Assembly: GCF_002878395.1 (NCBI RefSeq)
Contig: NC_061118.1
Location: 84,346,673 to 84,410,672 of the forward strand
Direction of reading: 5' to 3'
Length of the DNA: 64,000 nt
Origin: Capsicum annuum
Lineage: Eukaryota; Streptophyta; Magnoliopsida; Solanales; Solanaceae
How positions within the stretch are numbered: position 1 is the first letter of the stretch; every line of letters begins with the position of its first letter. This document shows, piece after piece, positions 11,178 to 22,031 of this stretch. The position numbers were made by a program, and so were the translations under genes. The notes beneath the pieces are model-generated. The model worked only from the letters and a program-made list of their open reading frames with translations, had not been told where the DNA came from and ran no database searches.

Positions 11178-13498
11178 TGTAACGCCCCAAAATCTTTTCC
11201 CGAAGCATCACACAGTGCGTAAGGATACATGTAGCACCAAACTAACCCTTTGAGCCTGGTACTTAGTATAAAGCTTACTTAAAGATAATGAGAGCAATAT
11301 AAGTAATCATGTCATATCACGTCTAACTGAAATCCGAATGAGTACTGTAAGAGTAAAAAAAATACTGCAAATCTAAATATACTGACCATCTAGTCTGACA
11401 AAGCCTCTACTACTCAACAAACTAGAGAACCATTGGGACAGATCTCCAAATGACTCAAACTGAACTGAAAGCAGTAGAACAACTACTAAAAATACTGAAG
11501 TGTCCGGAGATAGGTCCTCTAACCATGAGGACTCACCACAGTAGAGGTGTATATAAAGGTACTAGAGATCACTGACACTGCTGGGACTAAGCGCCTGAAC
11601 CTACATTATGCGACAATGTAGTACACAGATGTATATGTGTATCAACACTTGGGAATGTACTAAGTATATGGGGTTGTATGCAACTAAATATCAATACAAT
11701 AAATCTTTATGGAAAACATACATGGTTTTGTAGATGACTCACATAGCTTGAATAAAACTCTCATAAATCATAAATAGTGAAACATGTAGTGTAATTCATG
11801 TGAGCCTTTACACTTTATTATGAATCTGTATTCTTTCTTTGATCTCAAGCTTGTAAACTAGTTGAACTCTTAAAACAACAACTTTTATAACATGCACTTT
11901 AGTCTTTTGAAAACAAGGAACTTCTTCGAAACTTAAGGACTTAAAACCTTAATAAATTTATGAATTGAGACTCTAGGAAACTTGGGAATTTTTTCTAACC
12001 GACATAAACCATGTGAGCTACATGGAGTCCAACGTCTTAACCAAGTTGGGGAGAACTGTTCTATCCTCGCCATTGGAGTAGAACCTTTTACTTTTAGTGA
12101 TCACTAGCTTAACCCACTTGGAGTAAATCAAATCCTATGGTGTCTCATAGTTCTGGGGCATGAGACCTTGGAATCAAGCCCAACTCTGTACTAAATACTA
12201 CTCCCTTACTTAAGCTCAGAACTTTTAAGAAAAATCCACCTTAAGCAACTCAGAAATATGCAATGGAAGCCAACTATGCTTCCCTTTAGCTTAAATCAAA
12301 TGGTGTGGATTTTCTTTCTTATCTTAGGATTAAAATCAACTCTTTTCTTGAAACTTTGGTAGACTATCACCAATAGGCTTTAAAACATTAATAGCATGGA
12401 AATATCAATACACTTCTTGAAACACTTTAGAAAGTATCAATAATTCATTCTTGGACTTAAGGCATGTATATTCTTAAAGGATCACAATTCCACAATAAAT
12501 CTTAATTCATGACACCAATCTTGGAAACCCTAGAAAATATCACATCTATATAGGAATGTTCAATTTATAGCATGAATTATCAACTCAAATCATAAATAAG
12601 CGAAATAATCATGCAATTCAAAGCTTGACCAACTTATCAATTCATATTCTCCAAAATAATATAATTTTGGGTACAGACCCACTTGCAAAAACATAAAATT
12701 TATTTATAAAAAATGAATCTTTTGGCACAAGAATGAAAGAAGTGTTCTTGTTCAAATCCCACATACCTTGAATTAGGAGTTTTGGATGAACTCTATCCCT
12801 TGGGACTCTATTCGTACACTTGAATGGATATTCCTGATGGTCTTGGTTTGAGGAATCCAATTCTTGAATCAATTTGAAGAATTAATAGTGAACTTAGGAG
12901 ATTCTTCGAATTGGGTTTGGATGCTTAGGGTTTTTAATTTGAAAGAATTTTTGAGAAAAGTTGTGTATGATGCTTGGACTGACCTTGGATTAGGTGTTTG
13001 GACAATTTTTGGGGCTTCAAAAAAGTCCAAAGTGCCCTTTTTAACTTCTGCATGAAGCTGGAAAAATCTGATTTTATGGGCCACCGTAACGCACCACTAT
13101 CGCGGTGGCTCACTAGAATTTGACAAACAGGATTCTGGGGGTCACCGCAACGCGGTGCTATCATGTTTTCCCACTAGTTGGGACCTAGAACTTCAGCGTA
13201 ATGCGACGCTATCATCAGTTCCATTGGAAATTGACAATTGTCAAATAGACCCTCTTCGCAACGCGTCAAGCACTAAAATGCCGCTATTTTACGACTAGGA
13301 CTTAAATTAGCCATAACTTCTTGCCCGGTCATTGGATTTGGGTAGATCTTATATCATTAGAAAGATAATTAAATTTTCCACAGGATAAAAAGTTGAAATT
13401 AGGGTAATTCTATATGGTTTAAATAATACTCACTTAGGATGTCTTTCCTTAAACTTCTCAAGGCAAAATTAAGCTTAAGAAAAGTTCGGGGTATTATA
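11178..13498 (-). repeat. Element C 3' LTR (2321 bp)
   Basis: The left end reads TGTAACGCCCC and the right end GGGGTATTATA on the plus strand; the expected TACA terminus has become TATA, a single C-to-T change. Landmarks: CpG-rich palindromic block at about 13080-13290 and a splice-donor-like CAAG/GTATGT on the minus strand at 12766-12767. Overlapping open stretches at 12864-13164 on both strands are chance frames in the LTR. It matches the split 5' LTR (679 + 1626 bp). Confidence 0.92.
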
Positions 13499-13500
13499 AT

Positions 13501-13515
13501 ATCTCCCCCTTGGGA
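13501..13515 (-). other. Element C polypurine tract
   Basis: On the minus strand TCCCAAGGGGGAGAT, two bases before the 3' LTR. It primes plus-strand DNA synthesis after RNase H cleavage. The identical 15 bases recur at 15056-15070 within the integrase linker (see findings). Confidence 0.9.
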
Positions 13516-13695
13516 ACATTAGTCCTCGAATGTTGCTAGTTAAGCTAAGAATATAGAGAAAACTGAGGATATACAACTTAAACAAATGGCTAAACTGAAT
13601 CTATATCTTTCTAAACTCTTGAATACTTCGGAGAATGCATGAACTTATATTAAGAATAGCTATATAAATGGATCTTTGATTTGAAAGGGACTAAA

Positions 13696-14001
13696 TTAAG
13701 AAGGAAAGGTACCTTTGGATTGATCTAAACTTACGGAGAATAGGTGCGGGTACTTAGATCTCATATCTGACTAGACATCCCACGTAGTGCCCTCAACTGA
13801 CTAGTTTTGCCATAACACTTTGACCAAAGGAACCTCTTTATTCCTCAGTCTTTGGAGCTGGTCGTCTAGAATCTCAACTGGAATCTCTTCAATTGAAAGG
13901 CTAGTCGGGATATTTAGGCTCTCTGAAGGATCCACAACAACGGAATCACCAATGTGCCTCTTAAGAATGGAGACATGAAATATAGGATGCACAACTAACA
14001 A
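13696..14001 (-). pseudogene. Element C chromodomain-like C-terminal tail
   Basis: Open from 14001 to 13801 on the minus strand (66 codons), then two in-frame stops before the natural TAA at 13696-13698. Motifs: VHPIFHVSILKRH at the start, IPVEILDDQLQRLRNKEVP and KVLWQN, then, beyond the first stop, a TTWD and a KYPHLF-type end. This pattern fits the group II chromodomain at the end of Tekay/Del integrases, thought to bind heterochromatic histone marks. A stop (TAA) near 13999-14001 separates it from the integrase body. Non-functional as it stands. Confidence 0.75.
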
Positions 14002-14960
14002 CTATACGGGCAACTCAACCTCATAGGCTACTCTCCCCACCCGACTTAGGATTCTATAGGGGCCAACATATCGGGGACTAAGCTTTCCCTTCTTTTCAAA
14101 CCTTTTCACCCCTTTCATAGGCGATATTTTCAAATACACCAAGTTATTAACATCAAACTCAAGGTCTCTTTTTCTCAAATCTGCATATGACTTCTGACGA
14201 CTCTGGGTTGTCTTCAACTTTTCTCTAATCAACTTCACCTTCTCCATAGCCTCAAACACTACATTAGGTCCAATCAAAGTAGCTTCACCCACTTTAAACC
14301 AACCTATGGGTGATCTATATCTTCTACTATACAAAGCCTCAAATGGTGCCATCTTAATGCTAGCATGGTAACTATTGTTATACGTTAACTCAATCAATGG
14401 TAAATGCTCATCCCAACTACCTTTGAAGTTAAGAGCACATGCTCTCAACATATCCTCCAAAGTTTGGATGGTCCTCTCAGCCTGACCATCTATCTGTGGA
14501 TGAAAAGAGGAACTCAAATGAACCTGGGTACCAAGACCCTTCTGGAATTCCCTCCAAAACTGAAAAGTAAATTGAGTACCCCTATCTGAGATGATAGACA
14601 AGGGAACTCCATGCAACCTGACCAACTCCTGAATATACAATCTAGCATAATCCTTAACTATATAGGATGTCTACACGGGAAAAAAAATACGTTGACATAG
14701 TCAGCCTATCTACAACAACCCAAATAGAATCATGGTGACGACGCAAAAGAGGTAAACCAGTCATAAAATCCATATTCACTTCTTCCCATTTCCAAGTGGG
14801 TATACCAAATTCTTACATCACACCACCAGGTCTCTGATGTTCTACCTTGACATATTGGCAAGTTGCATACTTAGCTACGAACTCAGTTATATTCTTCTTC
14901 ATACCACTCCACTAATAGATTTCTTGTAAGTCGCAGTATATCTTGGTAGCACCGAGATGA
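14002..14960 (-). pseudogene. Element C integrase core and GPY/F module
   Basis: Open from 14640 to 14002 on the minus strand (212 codons), the longest intact coding piece in this group of elements apart from one in B. It starts at the second catalytic strand: ISDRGTQFT holds the second Asp of the DDE triad and [13 protein letters not shown] holds the Glu. Further on are AYN-like and ALYSRRYRS motifs, then the GPYRIL segment of the GPY/F module. The zinc-binding region and first Asp lie upstream (about 14660-14960) in broken frames. Catalytic residues in the open piece look intact, so decay is mostly upstream. Confidence 0.85.
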
Positions 14961-14998
14961 ATAGAATACTGCGTGCCATATGCTTCAGTCATAATTCT

Positions 14999-15702
14999 CT
15001 ACCTCAGATCATCAGTACAAGGAACACATAATCTACCCTGCATTCTCAACACCCCATCTCCCCCTTGGGAGAAAACATCAACCTTTTGGTCCTTAACTAA
15101 CTCCTTTAGTCTGACCAAACTAGCATCTAAGTCTTGCTTCTCCTTCACTTCCGAAACTAAAGAGGATTTGGAACTACTCTGCACCAAAATACTCCCCTCA
15201 GTAGAATCAAGCAACCTAACACCCAATCTAGCCAAACAAAGGACATCTCGATCTAACTCTTTCTTACCCTTCTCTACATGAGTCACACTGCCCATAGATA
15301 ACCTACTAAGTGCGTCTGCCACAACATTGGCCTTTCCCGAATGGTACAACATGCTCATATCATTATTTTTATCAACTCTAACCATCTTCTCCGGAGAAGA
15401 TTTAACATTCTCTGAGAAAACACATACTGAAAGATTTTGTGGTCTGTAAACACATCAGCATGAACACCATACAGATAGTGTCTCCAAATTTTCAAAGTAT
15501 AAACCACAACAGCTAATTCAAGATCATGGGTTGGGTAGTTATTTTCATATGGCTTCAACTGTCTAGAGGCATAGGCTATAAACTTACCTCTCTGCATCAA
15601 CACATAACCTAAACTAACTCTAGAGGCATTATAATACACCATAAAACCATCCGTACCATCAGGAAAAGTCAACACAGGGGCTGAGGTGAGTTGAGTCTTC
15701 AA
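14999..15702 (-). pseudogene. Element C RNase H and integrase N-terminal linker
   Basis: Two overlapping open pieces on the minus strand, 15702-15355 and 15385-14999, in different frames, joined at a frameshift around 15360-15385. The first is RNase H: at the usual first catalytic Asp it reads [10 protein letters not shown], so Asp is replaced by Asn (one G-to-A change), while Glu in DLELAVVV and Asp in FTDHK remain. The second carries the C-terminal RNase H motif [15 protein letters not shown] and the linker to integrase, including SQGGDGVLR, whose codons contain the internal purine tract at 15056-15070. RNase H activity would be lost from the Asn change alone. Confidence 0.82.
15056..15070 (-). 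other. Internal copy of the polypurine tract (candidate central PPT) in element C
   Basis: TCCCAAGGGGGAGAT on the minus strand, identical over 15 bases to the 3' polypurine tract at 13501-13515, inside codons for S-Q-G-G-D in the linker before integrase. A matching copy occurs in element B at 25210-25224. Ty1 and lentiviruses are known to use central polypurine tracts; use here is inferred. Confidence 0.55.
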
Positions 15703-15941
15703 CTCTTGGAAACTCTTCTCACAAGAATCTAACCAAAGGAAAACTTTATTTTGGTCAAACGGGTCATGGGGGATGCAATGAAAGAGAAACCTTCAACAAA
15801 ATGGCAGTAGTATCCAGCTAGACCTAAGAAACTCCTAATTCCTGATGGAGAGATAGGTCTAGGCCAATTTCTTACAAATTCTATCTTTTGGGGATCAACT
15901 TTAATTCCTTCGGCTAAAATGATATGACCCAGAAAGGCTAC

Positions 15942-16530
15942 TTATCTTAGCCAAAATTCACAGTTGCTGAATTTGATGAACAACTGATGATCTCTAAGGG
16001 TTTGCAAAACAATTCTAAGATGATTTGCATGGTCATTCTCAGTACGGGAGTAAACAAGGATATCATCTATGAACACTATGACAAACATATCAAGATACTG
16101 CTTGAACACTAGATTCATGAGGTCCATAAAAGCTTCTGGAGCGTTAGTTATCCCGAAAGACATGACTAGAAACTCAAAGTGACCATAATGGGTTTGGAAG
16201 GCTGTCTTTGGGATATCACACTCCCTTACTCTAAGTTGATGATAGCCGGATCTAAGTTCTATCTTTGAGAAATAACTCACACCTTTTAACTAATCAAACA
16301 GGTCATTAATTCTCAGAAGAAGATACTTATTATTGACTGTGACCTTATTAATCTAATGATAGTCAATACATATACGCAAAGAACCATCTTTCTTTTGCAC
16401 GAATAGAATAGGTGTGCCCCAAGGTGACACACTGGGCCTTATAAAACCTTTGTCTAAAAGGTCTTTGAGTTTATCTTTCAACTCCTTAAGCTCTATAGGT
16501 ACAATATGATAGAGAAGAATAGAAATAAGC
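15942..16530 (-). pseudogene. Element C reverse transcriptase
   Basis: The open piece 16280-15942 (112 codons) holds the RT palm: [14 protein letters not shown], the [10 protein letters not shown] motif with both catalytic Asp codons at 16062-16067, and a CEFWLR end. The upstream fingers region (about 16300-16530) is readable in the same order but has in-frame stops, for example at the CIDYH-stop position near 16356. The connection domain continues to about 15710 with breaks. The Phe-Ile-Asp-Asp form is normal for plant Ty3 RT. Active-site residues survive, but the gene is broken. Confidence 0.85.
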
Positions 16531-16793
16531 TGAGTATCAAGAAGAAGGTCAATCCTAATTTCTATCTCTCTATTGGGAGATACCCCTAGGAGATCTTTTG
16601 GAAAAATATCAGGAAAATCATTAACAATATTGGCTGACTGAATGGTTGGAGCCTCGGACTTAGTGTCCTTAACTCAAAATAGATGATAAATGCAACCTTT
16701 GGATATTAACTTTCTATCTTTGAGATAGGATATAAAATGACTCTTGGTAGATACTTAACTCCCGAACCACTCGATGACTGGCTCATTCAAAAA

Positions 16794-17130
16794 TTAAAAC
16801 TTAACCACACGGGTACGACAGTCTATAGATGCGTAGCAGGAATAAAGCCAATCCATACCTAGAGTAAGGTCAAAATCCACCATGTCTAAATTTATCAAAT
16901 CAGCAAGTATGACTCTATGAAGAATAGTAATGGGACACTTTTTATACACTTGTTTAGCAACAACTGACTCCCCCACTGGAGTAGAAACTAGGAAATGCTC
17001 AGGAATCTTTTCAGGACTTATTTCAAAACTCACAGCTACAAGTGGGGTCACATAAGAGAAACTTGACCCGGGGGTCCAACAACATACAAACATCAAAGTG
17101 AAAGACGCGGAGCATACCAGAAAAAACATC
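16794..17130 (-). pseudogene. Element C aspartic protease with frameshifted active site
   Basis: The protease is split over two frames. The upstream frame (17328-17023) reads into LLDP and then goes out of register; the other frame (to 16794) picks up PGSSFSYVTP and continues through GMDWLYSCYASIDCRTRVVKF to a stop. The switch falls on a run of five G (plus strand, 17070-17074), so one extra base in this run is the likely cause. The catalytic Asp codon itself is present. The downstream part resembles the usual plant Ty3 protease core. The piece 17399-16794 spans gag knuckle shadow and protease. Confidence 0.78.
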
Positions 17131-18335
17131 GAGAGAATCCTTCTGTTCTTGATGGTTTGGTAAGGCATAGAACCTGTTCCAGCGCTGGCCACCAGCAGTA
17201 CTGGAAGAAGCGCCCTGAGGATAAGCTGGACGGGATAAAGGAGCTGGGGCACTATTAGCCTGAGTCTGAGATCGCACATCTTTGTTCCTCTGCCTGGCAT
17301 GCGGATACTCTCTAAGTCTGTGGCCCAACTTGCCATAACCAAAACAACTCCTCTATTCGTCCAAACACTCACCAGGATAGGTCCTACCATACTTAGCACA
17401 GGGAGGATAATTAGGCCTGTTACTTACACTATTCTAGGACTTGGACATAGAAGGCCTGTTCCCTTGCTCCTGCCTATTTTGGGCGTGGGAGCACTAGCTG
17501 AAGAAGGTGTTAGAATGGATGAACGGCTCTGAAGCTGTGGAAGGTTCCTTCCATGGGACCTATCCTGACCATACTCAAGCTGCTCAGATCTATCCCTCTT
17601 ATTTCCCCTCACTGTTTCTCTTTTTCTTATCTTGTCTGCCTCTATTTGTTGGGCATAAATCATCAGCCTAGCAAGATCTATGTTCCAGTTGAGCATAGCA
17701 GTCCTACACTCTTTCAACACCAGTCCAGATACTTCAGTCACGAACTTACTCATACTAGCTCGGGTGTCAAAAATTAAATTAGGAACATATTTGGCTAACT
17801 GGTTGAACTTCAAGCAGTACTCCTTAATAGTCATAGAGCCCTGCCTTAAGTTCTTGAATTTCTCTATCTTTGCTTCCCTCATATTTAGCGGGAATAACTT
17901 GTCCAAGAATGCATCTTGGAACACCTGCCAAGTAACGGGAGCATCATCTTTCCCTCTATTCTTCTTCCATACAACAACTCAGTCATAAGAAATGTCCTTC
18001 AACCTATAAGACGCTAGCTCAACACTCTCTTTCTTCTAGACATAGATTACTTGGATGATCTTGCTTACCTACTTGAGATACAACTGTGATCCTCACCTAT
18101 CTTCAACCCATAGAACTCTGGAGGGTTCATTCTCATGGATCCTAACAGTGGCTAAATCACCTCCTTGTAGAAGCAAAATTGCATCCTAGTTATTTGCCTA
18201 AACATTCGCAGTAACTGCTTGGGTTAACGCCTGAAAGGCTGCCTGAAACTCAGCATAAGACACTATCTCATTCAAGGGATCAATAGGCTGAGGTTCATTA
18301 TTGTTTTTGTGGGCATTCACTCTTCAGGGAGACAT
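17130..18335 (-). pseudogene. Element C gag
   Basis: ATG at 18335-18333 on the minus strand follows a splice-acceptor-like TTATTTCAG by three bases. The reading frame starts MSP and hits a stop at codon 4 (TGA where CGA is likely), then another TAG near codon 43. The capsid-like domain is best read at 17924-17424 (166 codons), with LRQGSMTIKEYCLKFNQLAKY. The knuckle region near 17300-17400 reads C-x2-Y...C, then C-x2-Y-x4-H-x4-Y, so several Cys ligands are Tyr. Gag packages the RNA. Dead by nonsense and frameshift. Confidence 0.8.
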
Positions 18336-18338
18336 TTT

Positions 18339-18352
18339 CTGAAATAACAGAG
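18339..18352 (-). promoter_or_regulatory. Predicted leader splice acceptor, element C
   Basis: On the minus strand, CTCTGTTATTTCAG ends at 18339, three bases before the gag ATG. It pairs with the donor-like CAAG/GTATGT in the 5' LTR at about 28155/28154. Prediction only. Confidence 0.5.
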
Positions 18353-18521
18353 CATGAATCAATAGATGGGAGAGACAACTGTAGGCACGATATAATCTGA
18401 AAGAAAGAAAATTTTTTTCTTAAAATGTCTTGTAGCCTTTTGCTCATAGATGTCGTGCTACACACCGATGGTCAAGACTCTACTTAATGCATCTTGCAAT
18501 TCTCCCTAGGACTCCTTAAAC

Positions 18522-18541
18522 CTTAGGCTCTGATACTAAGT
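18522..18541 (-). other. Element C primer-binding site
   Basis: On the minus strand it reads TTAGTATCAGAGCCTAAGG, next to the 5' LTR end (18543). It is complementary to the 3' end of initiator tRNA-Met with decay in the first bases; it primes minus-strand DNA synthesis. Confidence 0.85.
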
Positions 18542-18542
18542 T

Positions 18543-19221
18543 TGTAATGACCTAAAATCCTATCTCGGAGCGTCATATGGTGCTTAAGGCTACAAGTAGC
18601 CCCAAGCTAACCCTTTGACATTGCTACTTAGTATAAAGCTTACTTAAAGATAATAAGAGAAAAATAAGGAATCATGTCATATCATGTCTAATGGAAATCC
18701 GAATGAGTACTGTAAAAGTAACAAAAGAACTGCAAATCTAAATATACTGACCATTTACTCTGACAAAGCCTCTATTACTCAACAAACTAGAGAGATATTA
18801 GGACAGATCCCCAGCTAACTCGAACTAAACTGAAAGCAATAGAACAACTACTAAAAATACTAAAGTGTCTGGAGATAGGTCTTCAAACCAAGAGGACTCA
18901 CCATAGTAGAGGTGTAGATAAAGGTACTCAGGATCACTGACGCTGCTGGGACTGAGCACCTGAACCTACATTATGAGGAAATGTAGTACACAAATGTATA
19001 TGTGGATCAACACTTGGGAATGTACTGAGTATATGGGGGTGTATGAAACTAAATATCAATACAATAAATCTTTATGGAAAACATAAATGGTTTGTAGATG
19101 ACTCACATAGCTTGAATAAAACTCTTATAAATCATGAATAATGAAGCATGTAGTATAATTTAGGTGAGCTATTACACTTTATTCTAAATTTGTATGCTTT
19201 CTTTGATCTCAAGCTTGTAAA
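18543..19221 (-). repeat. Element C 5' LTR, distal part
   Basis: Begins TGTAATGACC at 18543 on the plus strand and aligns to 11178-11865 of the 3' LTR. It breaks off at ...AAGCTTGTAAA where element B inserted; the intact copy continues AACTAGTTGAACTC near 11856-11872. Resumes at 27260. Confidence 0.92.
19217..19221. repeat. Target-site duplication of element B, left copy
   Basis: GTAAA directly left of the B LTR; the right copy GTGAA is at 27255-27259, so four of five bases match. Confidence 0.85.
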
Positions 19222-19440
19222 TGTAATACCCCGTACTTTTTCCTATCTTGAAATCATCTTAATAATTTTAGAAACCTTAATTGAAAGATAAATCCACTTT
19301 TGTACATATGGTATTTTCAATATTTTCACTTTTTGTCATGTGTAAAATTGAATTATCTTTCCAACGATACTAATTTTGTCAAAATCCAACATCGGAGGAG
19401 AAACTTATAGCCAAAATACAAAAGGCAGTAAAACTGTCCT

Positions 19441-19790
19441 GATACGACGTTGAGGCTGACGGACCGTCAGACTAGCAATGGACCATCGCCCATGACTATT
19501 GTAGAAAGGAAGTTAGAAAAACCTTCTACCTAATAGCAACTACCCAAGTCGATGGACTGTCAGACTAGCGACGGACCATCACTCAGGCCGTCGCAAGGGA
19601 AATAATGAGGCCACCTTCTAGATAAGGTACGACGGTCAGGTTGACGGATCGTCAAACCTGCTATGGACCATCACCTAAGACATCATAGACAAAATAGTGA
19701 GACCCCCATTCTTCTTAGAAGCGATGGTTAGGGTCGACGGACCGTCAACCTGGTGATAGACTGTTACACCCACCATCGCAGGTCTCGTTC
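19441..19790 (+). repeat. Iterated GACGGNCCGTC palindrome block in B LTR
   Basis: At least six imperfect copies of GACGGACCGTC and decayed forms (GATGGACTGTC, GACGGATCGTC, GACGGACCATC), in pairs with roughly 95-bp spacing. The core is palindromic around the central base. It lies 220-570 bp from the LTR start, just upstream of the TATA-like box. Confidence 0.8.
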
Positions 19791-19840
19791 AATTTTTTAA
19801 GTCATTTTAATAGTGGTGTTTTGGTAATTTACCACCCATT

Positions 19841-19850
19841 TATATATACC
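19841..19850 (+). promoter_or_regulatory. TATA box-like sequence, B LTR
   Basis: TATATATACC about 50 bp after the palindromic block. It is a plausible core promoter of the LTR by sequence and position; the start site was not determined. Confidence 0.45.
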
Positions 19851-20002
19851 CAGTTATATCTGATTTCTTCCCATTTGTTCATTATGTAACAACAACATTA
19901 GAATTTTTCTCTAAAATTAATCCCCAAGAACAAGAATCCAAATCTTTGCCAAGAAACTAAGAGATTCAAATTCCTCAAGTTAAGAACATCAAGAAAACTC
20001 AA

Positions 20003-20013
20003 CCCAGGTATGC
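20003..20013 (+). promoter_or_regulatory. Predicted leader splice donor, element B
   Basis: CCCAG/GTATGC with the cut after 20007. It pairs with the acceptor at 22027-22028, six... i.e. just upstream of the gag ATG, giving a predicted intron 20008-22028 of 2021 bp. Prediction only. Confidence 0.5.
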
Positions 20014-21813
20014 ATAGTGTTCATTCATGTACTCCTTTCATCCATAAAACCTAAGAATCTCTTTTCTAAGTTCAAGTTTATGGATTTTATTATGAATTTC
20101 ATATTGGGTTGTTTTGTTTATGTTGAGAAAGATCAATTGAATTCAAATCCATGTTGGGTGATCAATGTTATGTGGAATTGATTTGTATAGATGTATATTC
20201 ATGTGAACCTATGATTAAACCCTGGGATGATGAAATTAGAGTTGAATTATGATGTTTAATTGTTATAAAATGTTGTCTTCTTATACTATTCCTATCATAT
20301 ATTTGATTAAATGCCTAGATGAAGGAAAATGTCCAATTAGTATGATATCATAAAAGCCCTATATATGTATAAGTTTATGCATATCCCATGGTTGATGAAA
20401 TTGTCCGATAAATGATTTATGGATTATGATGTTAGTCATGTTCTCAATAAAGTCATGCTTTGTCAGTTTCCTTCTACCGAGTCCTGAGGGTACTTGTACC
20501 TAAAACATTAACTATGCGCCTAGAGCCATGTCATGTTTTCATGATACGCCCAGTCAAGCTATGTTCCTTAGACTTCAGACAGTCTTATGACTGAGGAAAT
20601 CTCCATGACCTCATGATCTCAGTTAGTTATCAAATATCCATAGTATTTTTGTCAGTCAATGGAATTCAGTAACTCAGTCCAATTAGTTTAGTTAATCATG
20701 ATTAGTGTCTATTCAGATGGGAGTAGGAATTAGCACCGAGTGAACCTAAGGATGGGAACACATCTATTATATGAGGGGGTAATTCTTAGAAGAAATCCAT
20801 GCATTCCAGAACTATGTAGCCAGCATAGGTTGAGACATCATTGCCTGCTATATGAGGGTAGATGAGGTTGCTTAACCTGTTATAGGAGGGTTCCCACCGT
20901 TCTCACTAGAGTTACCTATTATATTAGGGCCATTTATATGTTGTCCTTACCAGTGGCACGGTATTGACAACCTTTTAATTAGGGCATATATTGGACCCTA
21001 ATTCAGATATAATTCATCATTTGGGGCATGTCGGTTAGATGACTACCTCCCACAGTCTCAGTATCAGTCTCAGTAAAAGAACTGAGATAGTTCTTTAGAA
21101 TTCAGGACTGCCAGATATAGTCAACGCAGATATAGTGAGGAACTCAGCTAGTTTTATCAGATTTAGGACAGTCAGATACAGTCAATCATGTTATCAGTTA
21201 TTAGAATTTAGTCATTAGTTATGTTAGTCATCAGCATACTCATGTTATCATAATTTTAGATATTGTTACTATGTATGCATGCATGTATTGTCACGTTTAT
21301 ATTAGTCAGTTAGCCAGTATTGTTCATGCATATGAACACCATGCATTCAGCCTACCTCACATGCATACCAGTATATTTAAAGTACTGATGCATTTATGCT
21401 ATGGTGTCTTATACCATAGGTTCAGAGACACGAGCTCTAGAGCATTAGTAGATTCCAGTCTCAGTTGTCAGAGTTAGCAGTGAGTTCTCATCTTTTGAGG
21501 ACATGATCATCATTTTATTATCTTAGTAATTAGTTTATTAGTTGGAGTTAGTTGGGGACATTTCCCATCAGCTCCTTACACAAACATTTCAGTTAATTAG
21601 AGGCTTTCTAAACTATTATGTTCAGATAGTTATTTCAGTTGTTTTGGGTATTTAATACCCCTTTTCAGATTTTATGTTTTATTTTAGATATGTGAACCTT
21701 ATGGCCTTTCAGTTCATGTTTCCACATTATTCAGTCATGGATTAGTTTGTGGTCCTTCGGGATCATGATAACCGTGTAGCATTTTGGGTACTAGATTCGG
21801 GACGTTAAAAACT

Positions 21814-21830
21814 TGGTATCAAAGCCTAAG
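21814..21830 (+). other. Element B primer-binding site
   Basis: TGGTATCAAAGCCTAAG, four bases after the LTR end; one mismatch in the first 12 to the initiator tRNA-Met type TGGTATCAGAGC. Confidence 0.9.
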
Positions 21831-22011
21831 GTTCAATAGAGTCCTAGAAAGGGTGAAAGCCCCGTCTAGTAGAGTTTTGTGCATGGGTGTGTTGCGCGCC
21901 ACATTTATATGCAGGAGGCTATAAGATGGTTTAGGAATAGATTCCATTCTTTTAGTATTCATGGCATGCCAGTGAGCATAATCTCAAGTCGATCTCTCAG
22001 TTTAATCCATT

Positions 22012-22028
22012 TCTTCTCTTTATTTTAG
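22012..22028 (+). promoter_or_regulatory. Predicted leader splice acceptor, element B
   Basis: A pyrimidine-rich tract (TTTCTTCTCTTTATTTTAG) ends in AG at 22027-22028, three bases before the gag ATG at 22032. Confidence 0.5.
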
Positions 22029-22031
22029 AAC

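Larger units (their letters stand above)
19222..21809 (+). repeat. Element B 5' LTR (2588 bp)
   Basis: Starts TGTAATACCCC and ends near GACGTTAAA, where the expected TTACA end has decayed. It holds a CpG-rich palindromic block (19441-19790), a TATA box-like TATATATACC (19841-19850), a splice-donor-like CCCAG/GTATGC (20007/20008), a hairpin GGTACTTGTACC (20489-20500), four TGAGGGT-type boxes (about 20760-20930) and two copies of a ~60-bp unit (about 21072-21200). The 68-codon open stretch at 21271-21477 is a chance frame. Confidence 0.9.

Noticed and set aside
12864..13164. Overlapping open frames on both strands
   Set aside because: Located in the C 3' LTR; the composition and absence of domains fit chance.
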